Assembly (NCBI RefSeq): GCF_009739515.1
Contig: NZ_CP046535.1
Span: forward strand, 1,364,001 to 1,428,000
Length of the DNA stretch: 64,000 nt
Direction: 5' to 3'
Source of the DNA: Sphingomonas profundi
Lineage (GTDB): Bacteria > Pseudomonadota > Alphaproteobacteria > Sphingomonadales > Sphingomonadaceae
Under the pieces are notes generated by a model that was not told the origin of the DNA, made no database searches, and saw only the letters and a program-made list of their open reading frames with translations. The translations under genes were made by a program, and so were the position numbers. Every line of letters begins with the position of its first letter. Within the stretch, counting starts at the first letter, position 1. Shown here piece after piece: positions 19,187 through 28,245 of the stretch.

Positions 19187-20478
19187 GCGTCTTCGATCGT
19201 GACAAGGACGACGGCTTCGCCCGTGGCGCGCGCGCCGTCGTCGCCTTTCCGGACATGGGCTCGGCCGAGCGCGACAGCGAGGCGCGACTGGCCGAGGCCG
19301 CCGGTCTCGCCGCCGCGATCGGCATCGACGTGGTCGATCGGATGGCCCTGCGCATCCGCGCGCCCAAGCCCGCCACGCTGTTCGGCTCCGGTCAGGTCGA
19401 GCAGATCGGGCTCACCGCGCGCATGGCCGACGCCGATCTCGTGATCGTCGACGGCGCGGTGTCGCCGATCCAGCAGCGCAATCTGGAGACCGCGCTCGGC
19501 GCCAAGGTGATCGACCGCACCGGCCTGATCCTGGAGATATTCGGCGAACGCGCCGCCACCGCCGAGGGCCGGCTGCAGGTGGAGCTCGCCCATCTCGACT
19601 ATCAGGCCGGCCGGCTCGTGCGCAGCTGGACCCATCTGGAACGCCAGCGCGGCGGCTTCGGCTTCCTCGGCGGCCCCGGCGAGACGCAGATCGAGGCGGA
19701 CCGCCGGCTGATCCGCGATCGCATGGCCAAGCTGCGGCGGGAGCTGGAGCAGGTCGCCCGCACGCGCGGCCTGCACCGCGCCCGGCGCAAGCGCGCGCCG
19801 TGGCCGATCGTGGCGCTCGTCGGCTACACCAATGCCGGCAAGTCCACCCTGTTCAACCGCATGACGGGCGCGGACGTGATGGCGGAGAATCTGCTGTTCG
19901 CCACGCTGGACCCCACCATGCGCCAGATAACCCTGCCCGGCATCGACAAGGCCATCCTCTCCGACACGGTGGGCTTCGTCTCCGATCTGCCGACCCAGCT
20001 CGTCGCCGCCTTCCGCGCCACCCTTGAGGAGGTGATTTCCGCCGACCTGATCGTCCACGTCCGCGACATCTCGCACCCGGACAGCGAGGCGCAGGCGGCG
20101 GACGTGGAGAAGGTGCTCGGCGAGATCGGCGCACGCGGGGAAGGGGGCGCCGCCATCGTCGAGGCATGGAACAAGCTAGACGCGCTGGACGACGACGCGC
20201 GCGTCGCGGTGCTGGGCGAGGCCGCCCGCCGCGACGACGTCGTGACCGTTTCGGCGCTGACCGGGGAGGGCGTCGATCGGCTGCAACGGGTGCTGTCGCA
20301 ACGGCTTTCCGCCGGTAGCCGCATCCGCTCGATCCTCGTCGATCCGGCCGATGGCGCAGCGGCGGCGTGGCTGCACGCGCATGGCGAGGTGATCGGCCAG
20401 TCGATGGAGGACGATCGCCTGGCGATCGACGTGCGGCTCTCCGACGCGGACTATGCGCGCTACGTGGCGCGCGCCTGA
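19183..20478 (+). CDS. hflX: GTPase HflX
   Basis: A 431-aa GTPase that binds the 50S subunit and splits stalled ribosomes. The N-terminal HflX domain contains [13 protein letters not shown] and LLILEIF-like elements with the diagnostic [16 protein letters not shown]. The G domain has G1 [10 protein letters not shown]3 DTVGF and G4 NKLD. The start is TTG at 19183 overlapping the hfq stop (TTGA), so translation is coupled to hfq. The 3' end overlaps the convergent mazG gene by 19 bp. Confidence 0.94.
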   Translation: MSVFDRDKDDGFARGARAVVAFPDMGSAERDSEARLAEAAGLAAAIGIDVVDRMALRIRAPKPATLFGSGQVEQIGLTARMADADLVIVDGAVSPIQQRNLETALGAKVIDRTGLILEIFGERAATAEGRLQVELAHLDYQAGRLVRSWTHLERQRGGFGFLGGPGETQIEADRRLIRDRMAKLRRELEQVARTRGLHRARRKRAPWPIVALVGYTNAGKSTLFNRMTGADVMAENLLFATLDPTMRQITLPGIDKAILSDTVGFVSDLPTQLVAAFRATLEEVISADLIVHVRDISHPDSEAQAADVEKVLGEIGARGEGGAAIVEAWNKLDALDDDARVAVLGEAARRDDVVTVSALTGEGVDRLQRVLSQRLSAGSRIRSILVDPADGAAAAWLHAHGEVIGQSMEDDRLAIDVRLSDADYARYVARA

Positions 20479-21203
20479 TCGGCGATCTTGGCCTCGCGCC
20501 ACAGCCTTTCCTTGTCGTCGAGCGGCAGGCCGGCGAAATCCGGCGCGGTCTCGATCGCGCGGAAGCGGCGCTCGAACTTGGCGTTGGCCTGGCGCAGCGC
20601 CGCCTCGGGATCGATGCCCAGATGGCGCGCCCAGTTGACCACGGCGAACAGCAGGTCGCCGATCTCGTCGACGCGGGCGGCTTGGTCCGCGGCGGCGTCC
20701 AACTCGGCCATCTCCTCGATCACCTTGGCGCGCGGGCCGGTGGCGTCCGGCCAGTCGAAGCCGGTGCGGGCGGCGCGCTTCTGGATCTTCTCCGCGCGGG
20801 AGAGCGCCGGCAGGGCGCGCGCGATGCCGGCGAGCGCCGATCCGTCCGTGCGCCCGGCGCGCTCGGCCGCTTTCATCGTCTCCCAGCCGGCGAAGCTCTC
20901 GGCCTCGCCGAAGATATGGGGGTGGCGGCGCTCCATCTTGTCGCAGATGCCGTCGATCACATCCGCCAGCGTAAAGGCGCCGCGATCCTCGGCGATGGCC
21001 GCATGGAAGACGACCTGGAGCTGCAGGTCGCCAAGCTCGTCGCGCAGCGCCGCCATGTCGTCCTCGGCGATTGCGTCGGCCACCTCATAGGCTTCCTCGA
21101 TCGTGTAGGGCGCGATGGTGGCGAACGTCTGCACGCGATCCCATTCGCACCCGCGCGCCGGATCGCGCAACCGGGCCATCACGGAGACGAGACGTTCCAG
21201 CAT
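20460..21203 (-). CDS. mazG: Nucleoside triphosphate pyrophosphohydrolase MazG
   Basis: A 247-aa all-alpha NTP pyrophosphohydrolase hydrolysing (d)NTPs to NMP and PPi. It has two MazG modules: the N-terminal one starts RLRDPARGCEWDRVQTF, followed by the EEAYEVADAI and EDDMAALRDELGDLQLQVVFH metal-binding helices, and a second copy near the C terminus contains VDEIGDLLFAVVNWAR. GGAGGG sits about 9 nt before ATG 21203. It is the last gene of a long minus-strand run and converges on hflX with a 19-bp overlap. Confidence 0.94.
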   Translation of the reverse strand: MLERLVSVMARLRDPARGCEWDRVQTFATIAPYTIEEAYEVADAIAEDDMAALRDELGDLQLQVVFHAAIAEDRGAFTLADVIDGICDKMERRHPHIFGEAESFAGWETMKAAERAGRTDGSALAGIARALPALSRAEKIQKRAARTGFDWPDATGPRAKVIEEMAELDAAADQAARVDEIGDLLFAVVNWARHLGIDPEAALRQANAKFERRFRAIETAPDFAGLPLDDKERLWREAKIADQARAT

Positions 21204-21239
21204 GCGCTCAGCCCTCCAACGTCAAACTGATAATATACA

Positions 21240-21428
21240 TTATGTAAAATAAGCGGCGATGCCGGGGAACAGGCGCAGCACCAGCAGCAGCCCCGCAAAG
21301 ATCCCGAACCAGATCAGCGCCAGCCGAGCCACCCTCCCGATCGGCAGCCGCCGCGTCAGCAAGGATGCCGCCACGAGCACCAGCGCTCCAAGTGTTCCCG
21401 TCAGCGCCAGCGCCTGATCCTCGCTCAT
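21240..21428 (-). CDS. Small membrane protein coupled to an MBL-fold hydrolase
   Basis: A 62-aa protein with two predicted transmembrane helices (about 9-25 and 36-60) separated by a short basic loop (TRRLPIGR). Its start overlaps the stop of the MBL hydrolase gene (ATGA), so it is translationally coupled. I recognise no family with certainty; the layout resembles the N-terminal membrane anchor of some alphaproteobacterial retropepsin-like proteases, but the protease domain is absent. mazG follows 36 bp downstream. Confidence 0.6.
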   Translation of the reverse strand: MSEDQALALTGTLGALVLVAASLLTRRLPIGRVARLALIWFGIFAGLLLVLRLFPGIAAYFT

Positions 21429-22195
21429 GCGACTGCGATCTCCATGCCGTCATGGCCGGGCTCCACGCCGTCCGGCAGCTCCGCCGCGAGCGTCAGATAG
21501 TCCATAGACTGGTCCATGTGGGTAAGCACCGCGCGACGCGGCCGGCATCGCGCGATCGCCGCCAGGGTCTGCGCCAGATGCGGGTGCGTCGGATGCGGCC
21601 GCCGGCGCAGCGCATCGACGATCCACAGGTCCACATCCTCGAACAATGCGATCATCTCGTCCGTCACCGCGCTGAAATCCGTCGCATAGCCGATCGCCCG
21701 GCCGCCATGCTCGAAGCGCAGCCCGGCCGATACGATGCTGCCATGCGGCTGGGAGACGTGCCGCACGCGGATGTCGCCGATCATCATGTCGGGATCGAGA
21801 ATCTGGCCGTCCACCGTCGCCGGATAGCCGTCGCGGCCGTGGAAGGCGTAGGCGAACCGCGCCTCCAGCGCCGCCAGGGTCTGCGGCTGCGCATAGCCCC
21901 GCACCGGCGCGCCGCGTACATGGTAGAGCTGGCGCAGATCGTCCAGGCCGTGGCAGTGATCGGCATGGTCGTGGGTCCAGATCACCGCATCGACCGCGTC
22001 GATCTCGGCATCCAGCAGCTGTTCGCGCATATCGGGCGAGGTATCGACCAGCAGGCGCGTCGTCGCCGTCTCGACGACGATCGAGGCGCGCCGGCGGCGG
22101 TTGCGGATGTCGCCCGGGTCGCAATCGCCCCAGTCGTTGCCGATGCGGGGCACGCCGGACGAGGTGCCCGAGCCGAGGATGATCGCCCGGATCAT
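21425..22195 (-). CDS. MBL-fold metallo-hydrolase (PhnP-like)
   Basis: A 256-aa metallo-beta-lactamase-fold hydrolase. The N terminus IILGSGTSSGVPRIG and the zinc motif THDHADHCHGLDDLR are typical of the PhnP/cyclic-phosphodiesterase-like branch; further ligands are probable in YATDFS and LTHMD. These enzymes hydrolyse phosphodiester bonds; the substrate cannot be read here. It overlaps tatD by 4 bp upstream and a small membrane protein gene by 4 bp downstream. The TatD-MBL pair is common next to metG in alphaproteobacteria. Confidence 0.85.
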   Translation of the reverse strand: MIRAIILGSGTSSGVPRIGNDWGDCDPGDIRNRRRRASIVVETATTRLLVDTSPDMREQLLDAEIDAVDAVIWTHDHADHCHGLDDLRQLYHVRGAPVRGYAQPQTLAALEARFAYAFHGRDGYPATVDGQILDPDMMIGDIRVRHVSQPHGSIVSAGLRFEHGGRAIGYATDFSAVTDEMIALFEDVDLWIVDALRRRPHPTHPHLAQTLAAIARCRPRRAVLTHMDQSMDYLTLAAELPDGVEPGHDGMEIAVA

Positions 22196-22968
22196 GGACG
22201 CGCCTTCGCGAACAACACGAAGAAATTGCGGCTCGTCTGCTCGGCCAGTTGCGTCGCATCCACACCGCGCAGGTCGGCCAGGAACCGCGCCGTATCGCTG
22301 ACGAAGGCGGGCTCGCACGTCCTGCCCCGGTGCGGCACGGGTGCCAGGAACGGCGAGTCCGTCTCTATCAGCAGCCGCTCCGCCGGCAGCTCCCGCGCGG
22401 TCGCCTGCAGGTCCTTCGCGTTCCTGAACGTCACGATGCCGGAAATGGAGATATAGAGGCCCAGGTCCAACGCCTTGGCGGCGAAATCGGCGCTCGCGGT
22501 GAAGCAGTGGATCACGCCGGGATAGGCGCCCTTCCCCATCTCCTCCGCCAGTATGGCGGCGGTGTCGGCCTCCGCGTCGCGGGTGTGGACGATCAGCGGC
22601 AGGCCGGTCTCGCGTGCGGCGGCGATGTGGCTGCGGAAGCTCGTCCGCTGCCGCTCGCGATCGGATCGGTCGTAATGATAATCGAGCCCCGTTTCGCCGA
22701 TGCCGATCACGCGGGGGTGCGCCGCCGCCGCCACCAGCCGGGCCGTGTCGATCTCGGCATGGGTGTCCGCCTCGTGCGGATGGATGCCCACCGTCGCCCA
22801 CACGTCCTCCGCGCGCTCGGCGGTGGCGATCACCGCGTCCCACTCGCTCTCGCGCGTCGCGATGTTGAGCATCGTCGTGACGCCGGCGGCGCGCGCGCGA
22901 TCGATCACCGCCGCCTGCTCCTCGACGAGGCCCTTATAGTTCAGGTGGCAGTGGCTATCGACCAGCAT
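22192..22968 (-). CDS. tatD: TatD-family metal-dependent DNase
   Basis: A 258-aa TIM-barrel hydrolase. Metal ligands are visible: DSHCHL at the N terminus, GIGETGLDYH with the bridging Glu, LIVHTRDAE, IHCFT and the late ETDSPFLAP Asp. TatD enzymes are 3'-5' exonucleases or AP-type nucleases in DNA quality control. The start ATG overlaps the metG stop, and the stop overlaps the MBL gene start, so it is fully embedded in the metG-tatD-MBL operon. Confidence 0.92.
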   Translation of the reverse strand: MLVDSHCHLNYKGLVEEQAAVIDRARAAGVTTMLNIATRESEWDAVIATAERAEDVWATVGIHPHEADTHAEIDTARLVAAAAHPRVIGIGETGLDYHYDRSDRERQRTSFRSHIAAARETGLPLIVHTRDAEADTAAILAEEMGKGAYPGVIHCFTASADFAAKALDLGLYISISGIVTFRNAKDLQATARELPAERLLIETDSPFLAPVPHRGRTCEPAFVSDTARFLADLRGVDATQLAEQTSRNFFVLFAKARP

Positions 22969-24503
22969 CAGGCGGCCGGCTCCACCCAGCGCGGGAACAC
23001 GCCCTGCGGCGGCGGCAGGGCAAGGCCGGGCTGCAAGGGCTTGTCCAGGCTGGCGAAATCGCGGGCGTCCGCGCCCTGCCCGAGCAGGTCGAGCAGCTTG
23101 TCCGCGCTCTCCGGAATGGCCCAGCGGACCAGGATGGCGATCCGCCGCACCGCTTCCGCCGCGACGTACAGGATCTGGTCGGCGCGCGCCGGATCGGTCT
23201 TCCGCACCGCCCACGGCGCCTGATCGGCGAAATAGACGTTCGCCGCCGACACTCCCTCCCACAGCGAGGCGAGCGCGTTGTGGAGCGCGAGATCGGCCAT
23301 GGCGTCGCGAGCGGCATCGGCGGCGGCGGCGATCTCCCCGAGCAGCCGCCGGTCGATGTCCAGCAGCGTGCCAGGATTAGGCACGAGGCCATTGATATTC
23401 TTTGCGATCATGCTCAGGCAGCGCTGCGCCAGATTGCCGAGACCGTTCGCCAGATCGGCATTGCCCCGCGTCACGATCGCCTCGTGGCTGTAGCTGCCGT
23501 CCTGGCCGAAGCTCACCTCGCGCAGCAGGAAGTAGCGCAGCTGGTCGACACCGTAGATCCGCGCCATCTCGATCGGATCGACGACGTTGCCGACCGACTT
23601 CGACATCTTCTCGCCCCGGTTGAGCAGGAAGCCGTGGCCGAACACCTGGCGCGGCAGCGGCAGGCCGGCCGACATCAGGAAAGCCGGCCAGTAGACCGCG
23701 TGGAAGCGCACGATATCCTTGCCGATCACGTGCAGATCGGCCGGCCAGAGCCGCTCGTAACGCGCCGTATCGTCGGGATAACCCGTAGCCGTCAGATAGT
23801 TGGTCAGGGCATCGACCCACACATACATCACGTGCCCGTCCGCGCCCGGCACGGGCACCCCCCAGTCGAAGCTGGTGCGCGAGATGGAGAGGTCGGCCAG
23901 CCCGCCCCTGACGAAGCTGACCACCTCGTTGCGGCGCCCCTCCGGCCGGATGAAGTCCGGCTGCGCCTCATAATGCTCCAGCAGGCGGTCGGCATAAGCG
24001 GAGAGGCGGAAGAACCAGCTCTCCTCCACCGTCCACTCGACGGGCGTGCCCTGCGGCGACAGCTTCTCGTCGCCCTCGCCGTCGATCAGCTCCTTCTCGT
24101 CGTAGAAGGCCTCGTCTCGCACCGAGTACCAGCCCTCGTAGCGGCCGGAATAGATGTCGCCGTTCCGCTCCATCGCCTGCCACAGGGCCTGGCTGGCGGC
24201 ATAATGGGCGGGCTCGGTCGTGCGGATGAAGCGATCGTTCGAGATGTTCAGAACGCGCGCCATCTCCTGGAAATGGCCGGACATCTCGTCTGCCAGCGCG
24301 ATCGGCGCGAGATCGCGCGCGCGCGCCGCCTGCGCCATCTTCAGGCCATGTTCGTCGGTGCCGGTGAGGAAGAACACGTCGCGGCCGGCCAGCCGGTGAT
24401 AGCGGGCGATCGCATCCGTCGCGATCACCTCATAGGCGTGGCCGATATGCGGCCGGCCGTTCGGATAGCTGATCGCGGTCGTGATGTAGAAAGGATCGGC
24501 CAT
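22968..24503 (-). CDS. metG: Methionyl-tRNA synthetase
   Basis: A 511-aa class I aminoacyl-tRNA synthetase charging tRNA-Met. The HIGH-type motif is PHIGHAYE and the KMSKS loop is GEKMSKSVGN. The length indicates the short form without the C-terminal tRNA-binding/dimerisation domain found in E. coli MetG. The ATG at 24503 begins MADPFYITTAISYPNG, the conserved N terminus. It follows holB by 25 bp and overlaps tatD by 3 bp. Confidence 0.95.
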   Translation of the reverse strand: MADPFYITTAISYPNGRPHIGHAYEVIATDAIARYHRLAGRDVFFLTGTDEHGLKMAQAARARDLAPIALADEMSGHFQEMARVLNISNDRFIRTTEPAHYAASQALWQAMERNGDIYSGRYEGWYSVRDEAFYDEKELIDGEGDEKLSPQGTPVEWTVEESWFFRLSAYADRLLEHYEAQPDFIRPEGRRNEVVSFVRGGLADLSISRTSFDWGVPVPGADGHVMYVWVDALTNYLTATGYPDDTARYERLWPADLHVIGKDIVRFHAVYWPAFLMSAGLPLPRQVFGHGFLLNRGEKMSKSVGNVVDPIEMARIYGVDQLRYFLLREVSFGQDGSYSHEAIVTRGNADLANGLGNLAQRCLSMIAKNINGLVPNPGTLLDIDRRLLGEIAAAADAARDAMADLALHNALASLWEGVSAANVYFADQAPWAVRKTDPARADQILYVAAEAVRRIAILVRWAIPESADKLLDLLGQGADARDFASLDKPLQPGLALPPPQGVFPRWVEPAA

Positions 24504-24528
24504 GGGTCTCGCGTTCGTCGGGGCCGGT

Positions 24529-25530
24529 TCAGCCCCGGCGGTCCGCCCCGGGTTTAGCGTCGCGCCGGGCAGGAGCAAGGCCCGCGAGCATGCCGCCGAG
24601 CGCGAAGACCGTCGCCTGCGGATCGAGCGAGAGACGCACCGCGCCGGACGCTAGCGAGCGCGCTTCGGCCTCCAGGTCCAGCGCGCGGGCCAGCGCCGGC
24701 CCGCTTGCCTCACGGGCGGCGGCGGCGATCCGCGCCGGTGCGCGCTCCAGAAACGCCTCGTAGCGCGGCTGGGCGGACTTGACGGCCAGCTTTGCCGCCA
24801 GCGCGCTGCGCGCCGCGTTGGTCGGATCGCCGGTTTGCGCGATCGCATCGATCGCCGCATCCAGCCCGGCGATGTCGAGCCCGGCGAAGCGCAGCGCCTG
24901 ACCCGCCGCGCCCTCCCCCACCCGCACCAGCGCGGCGATCTCGCGATCGTCGGCCTCCGGCTGCTCGCGCCGGGCGATCGCGGCGACGTCGGCATCGTCG
25001 AGCGGACCGAAGCGCAGCGAGCGGCAGCGCGAGCGGATCGTCGGCAGCAGCCGCCCCGGCGCATGGCTCACCAGCAGGAAGATGGTGTCGGCCGGCGGCT
25101 CCTCCAGATTCTTCAGCAGGGCGTTGGCGGCGGAGCGTTCGAGATCGTCGATCGCGTCGATCACCACCGCGCGCCGGCTGGAAAGGCCGGGCGTCGTCGC
25201 GAACAGGCCCTGCAGGCCGCGCACCTGCTCCACCGTCACGCTGCGGGCATGATCGCCAGTCTTCTCGCGGAACAGCCGCCCCAGCCGGCGATAGTCGGGG
25301 TGGCTGCCGGCGGCGGCGTATCGGGCCGTCGGATGCTCCGCCGGCAGGTCAAGCGCCGGCGCCGCGATCGGCCCTGTCCCCTCCGCCAGCCAGCGCAGCG
25401 CCGCCGCCTCGGCGAAGCGCGCCTTGCCGATGCCCGGCCGGCCGATCAGCAACCACGCATGATGCATCCGCCCGCCCGCCAGCGCGGCGCGAAAGGCAGC
25501 GATCTGAGGATGATGGCCGAGGAGGCTCAT
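24529..25530 (-). CDS. holB: DNA polymerase III subunit delta'
   Basis: A 333-aa AAA+ clamp-loader subunit. The N terminus LLGHHPQIAAFRAALAGGRM and HAWLLIGRPGIGKARFA (P-loop) are followed by a Walker B/sensor region (NALLKNLEEPPADTIFLLV) and SRC-type RSRCRSLRF. Delta' is the stator of the sliding-clamp loader. Its start overlaps the tmk stop by 4 bp, the classical tmk-holB arrangement, with metG downstream. Confidence 0.93.
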   Translation of the reverse strand: MSLLGHHPQIAAFRAALAGGRMHHAWLLIGRPGIGKARFAEAAALRWLAEGTGPIAAPALDLPAEHPTARYAAAGSHPDYRRLGRLFREKTGDHARSVTVEQVRGLQGLFATTPGLSSRRAVVIDAIDDLERSAANALLKNLEEPPADTIFLLVSHAPGRLLPTIRSRCRSLRFGPLDDADVAAIARREQPEADDREIAALVRVGEGAAGQALRFAGLDIAGLDAAIDAIAQTGDPTNAARSALAAKLAVKSAQPRYEAFLERAPARIAAAAREASGPALARALDLEAEARSLASGAVRLSLDPQATVFALGGMLAGLAPARRDAKPGADRRG

Positions 25531-26162
25531 AGATCGTCCAGTGCGGCGAGCAGCCGCTGCGTCACCGTTCCCGCCGCACCGCTCGCGTCCACCAGCCGCA
25601 GTCGCTCCGGTTCCATGTCGGCCAACCGCGCGAACGCCGCCGCCACCGCCGCGTGATAGTCCCTGCCGCGCGCGGCGAAGCGATCCGGCCGGCCGCCGTC
25701 GCGCGCATGCTCGCGCGCCTCCGCCTCGTCCACCGGCAGGCGCAGCACCAGCGTCCGATCCGGCAGCAGGCCGCCGCTGCCGATCGCGTGCAGCGTGCGG
25801 ATCGTCTCGCCGCCCAGGCCGTCCGCCCCGCCCTGATAGGCGAGCGAACTGTCGAGGAAGCGGTCGCTCACCACCCACGCGCCGCGATCCAGCGCCGGCC
25901 GGATCGTGCGGGCGACATGATCCGCGCGGGCGGCGGCGAACAGCAGCGCCTCCGTCTCGGGCGTCCAGCGTTGTACGTCGCCCTGCATCAGCAACGCGCG
26001 GATCGCCTCGGCGCCGGGGCTGCCGCCGGGCTCGCGCGTCTCGATCACGTCCAGCCCGCGGTCGCGCAACGCCGCCGCCAGCCGCTTCACCTGGGTCGAC
26101 TTGCCGACGCCCTCGCCGCCTTCCAGGCTGATGAAGCGCCCGCGTGGCCGCGCGTCGCTCAC
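25527..26162 (-). CDS. tmk: Thymidylate kinase
   Basis: A 211-aa kinase converting dTMP to dTDP. P-loop EGGEGVGKST; REPGGSPGAEAIR motif; DR motif in VVSDRFLDSSLAYQG; LID region around REHARDGGRPDRF. The start is GTG at 26162, overlapping the D,D-carboxypeptidase stop (GTGA). The downstream 4-bp overlap with holB makes a coupled tmk-holB unit. Confidence 0.95.
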   Translation of the reverse strand: MSDARPRGRFISLEGGEGVGKSTQVKRLAAALRDRGLDVIETREPGGSPGAEAIRALLMQGDVQRWTPETEALLFAAARADHVARTIRPALDRGAWVVSDRFLDSSLAYQGGADGLGGETIRTLHAIGSGGLLPDRTLVLRLPVDEAEAREHARDGGRPDRFAARGRDYHAAVAAAFARLADMEPERLRLVDASGAAGTVTQRLLAALDDL

Positions 26163-27328
26163 GCCATCCCGAACAGCCAGCGGAAGCCGGCGGCGATGCG
26201 GCCGAAGAAGCCGGCCGTGCCGACCGAGCTCTCGGCGACCAGCGGCATCATCTGCGGCGGTGTGTCGCCGGTTGTCACCACCAGGTCGGCGATATGGTCG
26301 CCGGCCTTGATCGGCGCCTTGATCGGCCCGTTATAGACAATCTTCACCTGCATGTTGCCGGCCGTGCCCGCCGGGATCGTCACGGCCAGGTCGCGCGGCG
26401 CCACGAGGCCCACCTCGCGCGCGTCGCCCTGCTGCACCTCGGCCGTCTGCACGCGCCTGCCCTTGGCGGCGATCGGCTTGGCCTGCCACGCCCGGAAGCC
26501 CCAGTCCATGAACGCGACCGACTGCTCGATGCGCTGGTTGGAAGAGGTGAGCCCCGCCAGCACCATCACCAGCCGCCGGCCGCCCTGCTCGGCCGATCCG
26601 GTGAAGCCGTAGCCGGCCTCCTCGGTGTGGCCGGTCTTCAGCCCGTCGGCGCCCTGCACCCGGCCGAGCAGCGGATCGCGATTCTGCTGGGTGATGTCGG
26701 CCCCGGCGCCCAGCGTCTTGCCCCAGGTGAACTCCTTGAGGCTGTAGAACGCCTTGTAGAGCTTCGGATGGTCCTCGATCGTCCGCTGCGCCAAGGTCGC
26801 CAGGTCGCGCGCGGTGACGAAGGTCGCGCCATTGTCCGGCCAGCCGTTCGAGTTGCCGAACTGGGAGTTCTTCAGGCCGATCTTCTGCGCCTGCTGGTTC
26901 ATCAGAGCGGCGAAGGCGGGTTCGGTGCCGGCGATCCCCTCGGCCAGCACCACGCAGGCATCGTTGCCGGAAAGCGTGACGATGCCGCGCAGCAGGTTCT
27001 GCACGCTCACCTGCTCGCCGGGGGAGAGGAACATCGTCGATCCCGCCGCCGGGCCGTGCCACTGGCGCCACGTCTCCGGCCGCACGGTGATCATCTTGTC
27101 CAGCTTCAGCTCGCCGCGCTTGATGAGGTCGAAGGCGACGTACACCGTCATCATCTTCGCCATCGAGGCGGGGGGCATCCGCCGGTCGGCATCCTTGGCG
27201 TAGAGGATCGCGTCCGACGACAGATCCTTCATGTAGGCGACCGGCGCCGGCGTCTCATAGGGCGGCGCGGCCGCGATCGCCGGTGCGGCGAGGGCGACGA
27301 GGGGGAGAAGCAGGCGGCTCGGTTTCAT
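26159..27328 (-). CDS. D-alanyl-D-alanine carboxypeptidase (penicillin-binding protein 5/6 family)
   Basis: A 389-aa exported S11 peptidase that removes the terminal D-Ala from peptidoglycan stem peptides. A signal peptide occupies about residues 1-20. The three active-site motifs are Ser55-x-x-Lys58 (SMAK), Ser120-Gly-Asn122 and Lys231-Thr-Gly233. A C-terminal beta domain and an amphipathic tail (GFFGRIAAGFRWLFG) for peripheral membrane attachment follow. It lies 11 bp downstream of the rlpA-like gene; the cluster mltB-rlpA-dac is a cell-wall remodelling group. Confidence 0.92.
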   Translation of the reverse strand: MKPSRLLLPLVALAAPAIAAAPPYETPAPVAYMKDLSSDAILYAKDADRRMPPASMAKMMTVYVAFDLIKRGELKLDKMITVRPETWRQWHGPAAGSTMFLSPGEQVSVQNLLRGIVTLSGNDACVVLAEGIAGTEPAFAALMNQQAQKIGLKNSQFGNSNGWPDNGATFVTARDLATLAQRTIEDHPKLYKAFYSLKEFTWGKTLGAGADITQQNRDPLLGRVQGADGLKTGHTEEAGYGFTGSAEQGGRRLVMVLAGLTSSNQRIEQSVAFMDWGFRAWQAKPIAAKGRRVQTAEVQQGDAREVGLVAPRDLAVTIPAGTAGNMQVKIVYNGPIKAPIKAGDHIADLVVTTGDTPPQMMPLVAESSVGTAGFFGRIAAGFRWLFGMA

Positions 27329-27339
27329 CGATATTCCCG

Positions 27340-28245
27340 TTATCGGTCTGACTCGCGGACGATCTGCGCGTCGTGATAACCAGCCGCGCCCGCCCGCGCC
27401 AGCGCGGAGCGTGCCATCGCCTCGTCGGCGAACGGGCCGATCCGCACCCGCCACTCGGCCCCCCGGCCGATCACGGCGGCCGGGCCAAGGGCACCGGCCG
27501 CGCTGGCAAAGGCATCGGCCCGGTCGGCATCGTCGAAACCGCCCAGATCGAGAAACGCCGGGCGCGATCCCGGCGGCGAGGCGGGCAGCGGAGCCGCCAC
27601 GCCGGGCGCCACGATCCGCGCGGCGGGCGGCACGCTCGCCCGTGGCGGCGCGGCGCTCCGCCCAGCCAGCGCCGCCAAAGCCTGGCGCGGCACGGCCGGC
27701 CGCGCACCGGCGGGCCGGCCGGCGCGGAGGGCGGCGCGGTCCGCCTCGCCGGGGAAGACGCGGCGCACCCGCACCCGCGCCACGCCGTCCCGCTCGATGC
27801 CGAGCAGCCGTGCCGCCCCCTGCGACAGATCGATGATGCGCGTTGGCACAAACGGCCCGCGATCGTTGATGCGCACCAGTATCGTGCGGCCGGTCGCCAG
27901 CGCCGTCACCTCCACATAGGATGGCAGCGGCAGGGTGGCGTGCGCCGCGCTGATCCCCGCCGGGTCGGATCGCTCGCCATTGGCGGTCGGCCGGCCGCGA
28001 TGCGCTGCGCCGTACCAGGATGCCGCGCCGATGCGATCATAGGCGCGATCGTCGGCCGGCACCCACGTGCGCCCGCCGGCCTTGTACGGCAGGCCGAGCT
28101 TCACCGGCAGATCGGAGACGACGCGCCCCCGCCCCGCCCGCTGCGGCCGGTCGGCCACGCCACACGCCGCCAGCGCCAGCATCGCCGCCAGCACCAGCAT
28201 CGCCGCCGGCCGGGGCCGGCGGATCGGGCTATTCGCTGACGGCAT
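27340..28245 (-). CDS. rlpA: RlpA-like septal-ring lipoprotein with SPOR domain
   Basis: A 301-aa lipoprotein: signal peptide with lipobox LAAC (about residues 24-27), a double-psi beta-barrel RlpA domain (GAASWYG, TANGE, then ILVRINDRGPF and IDLSQGAARLLG) and a C-terminal SPOR domain (about 225-300) that binds denuded glycan at the division site. RlpA enzymes are lytic transglycosylases acting on naked glycan strands. A Pro/Ala-rich linker separates the domains. Its 5' end overlaps the mltB-like gene by 17 bp. Confidence 0.9.
   Translation of the reverse strand: MPSANSPIRRPRPAAMLVLAAMLALAACGVADRPQRAGRGRVVSDLPVKLGLPYKAGGRTWVPADDRAYDRIGAASWYGAAHRGRPTANGERSDPAGISAAHATLPLPSYVEVTALATGRTILVRINDRGPFVPTRIIDLSQGAARLLGIERDGVARVRVRRVFPGEADRAALRAGRPAGARPAVPRQALAALAGRSAAPPRASVPPAARIVAPGVAAPLPASPPGSRPAFLDLGGFDDADRADAFASAAGALGPAAVIGRGAEWRVRIGPFADEAMARSALARAGAAGYHDAQIVRESDR

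Noticed and set aside
21240-21428. Truncated retropepsin-like protease
   Set aside because: Only the membrane anchor resembles such proteins; no protease active-site motif is visible downstream, so it is kept as an unassigned small membrane protein.
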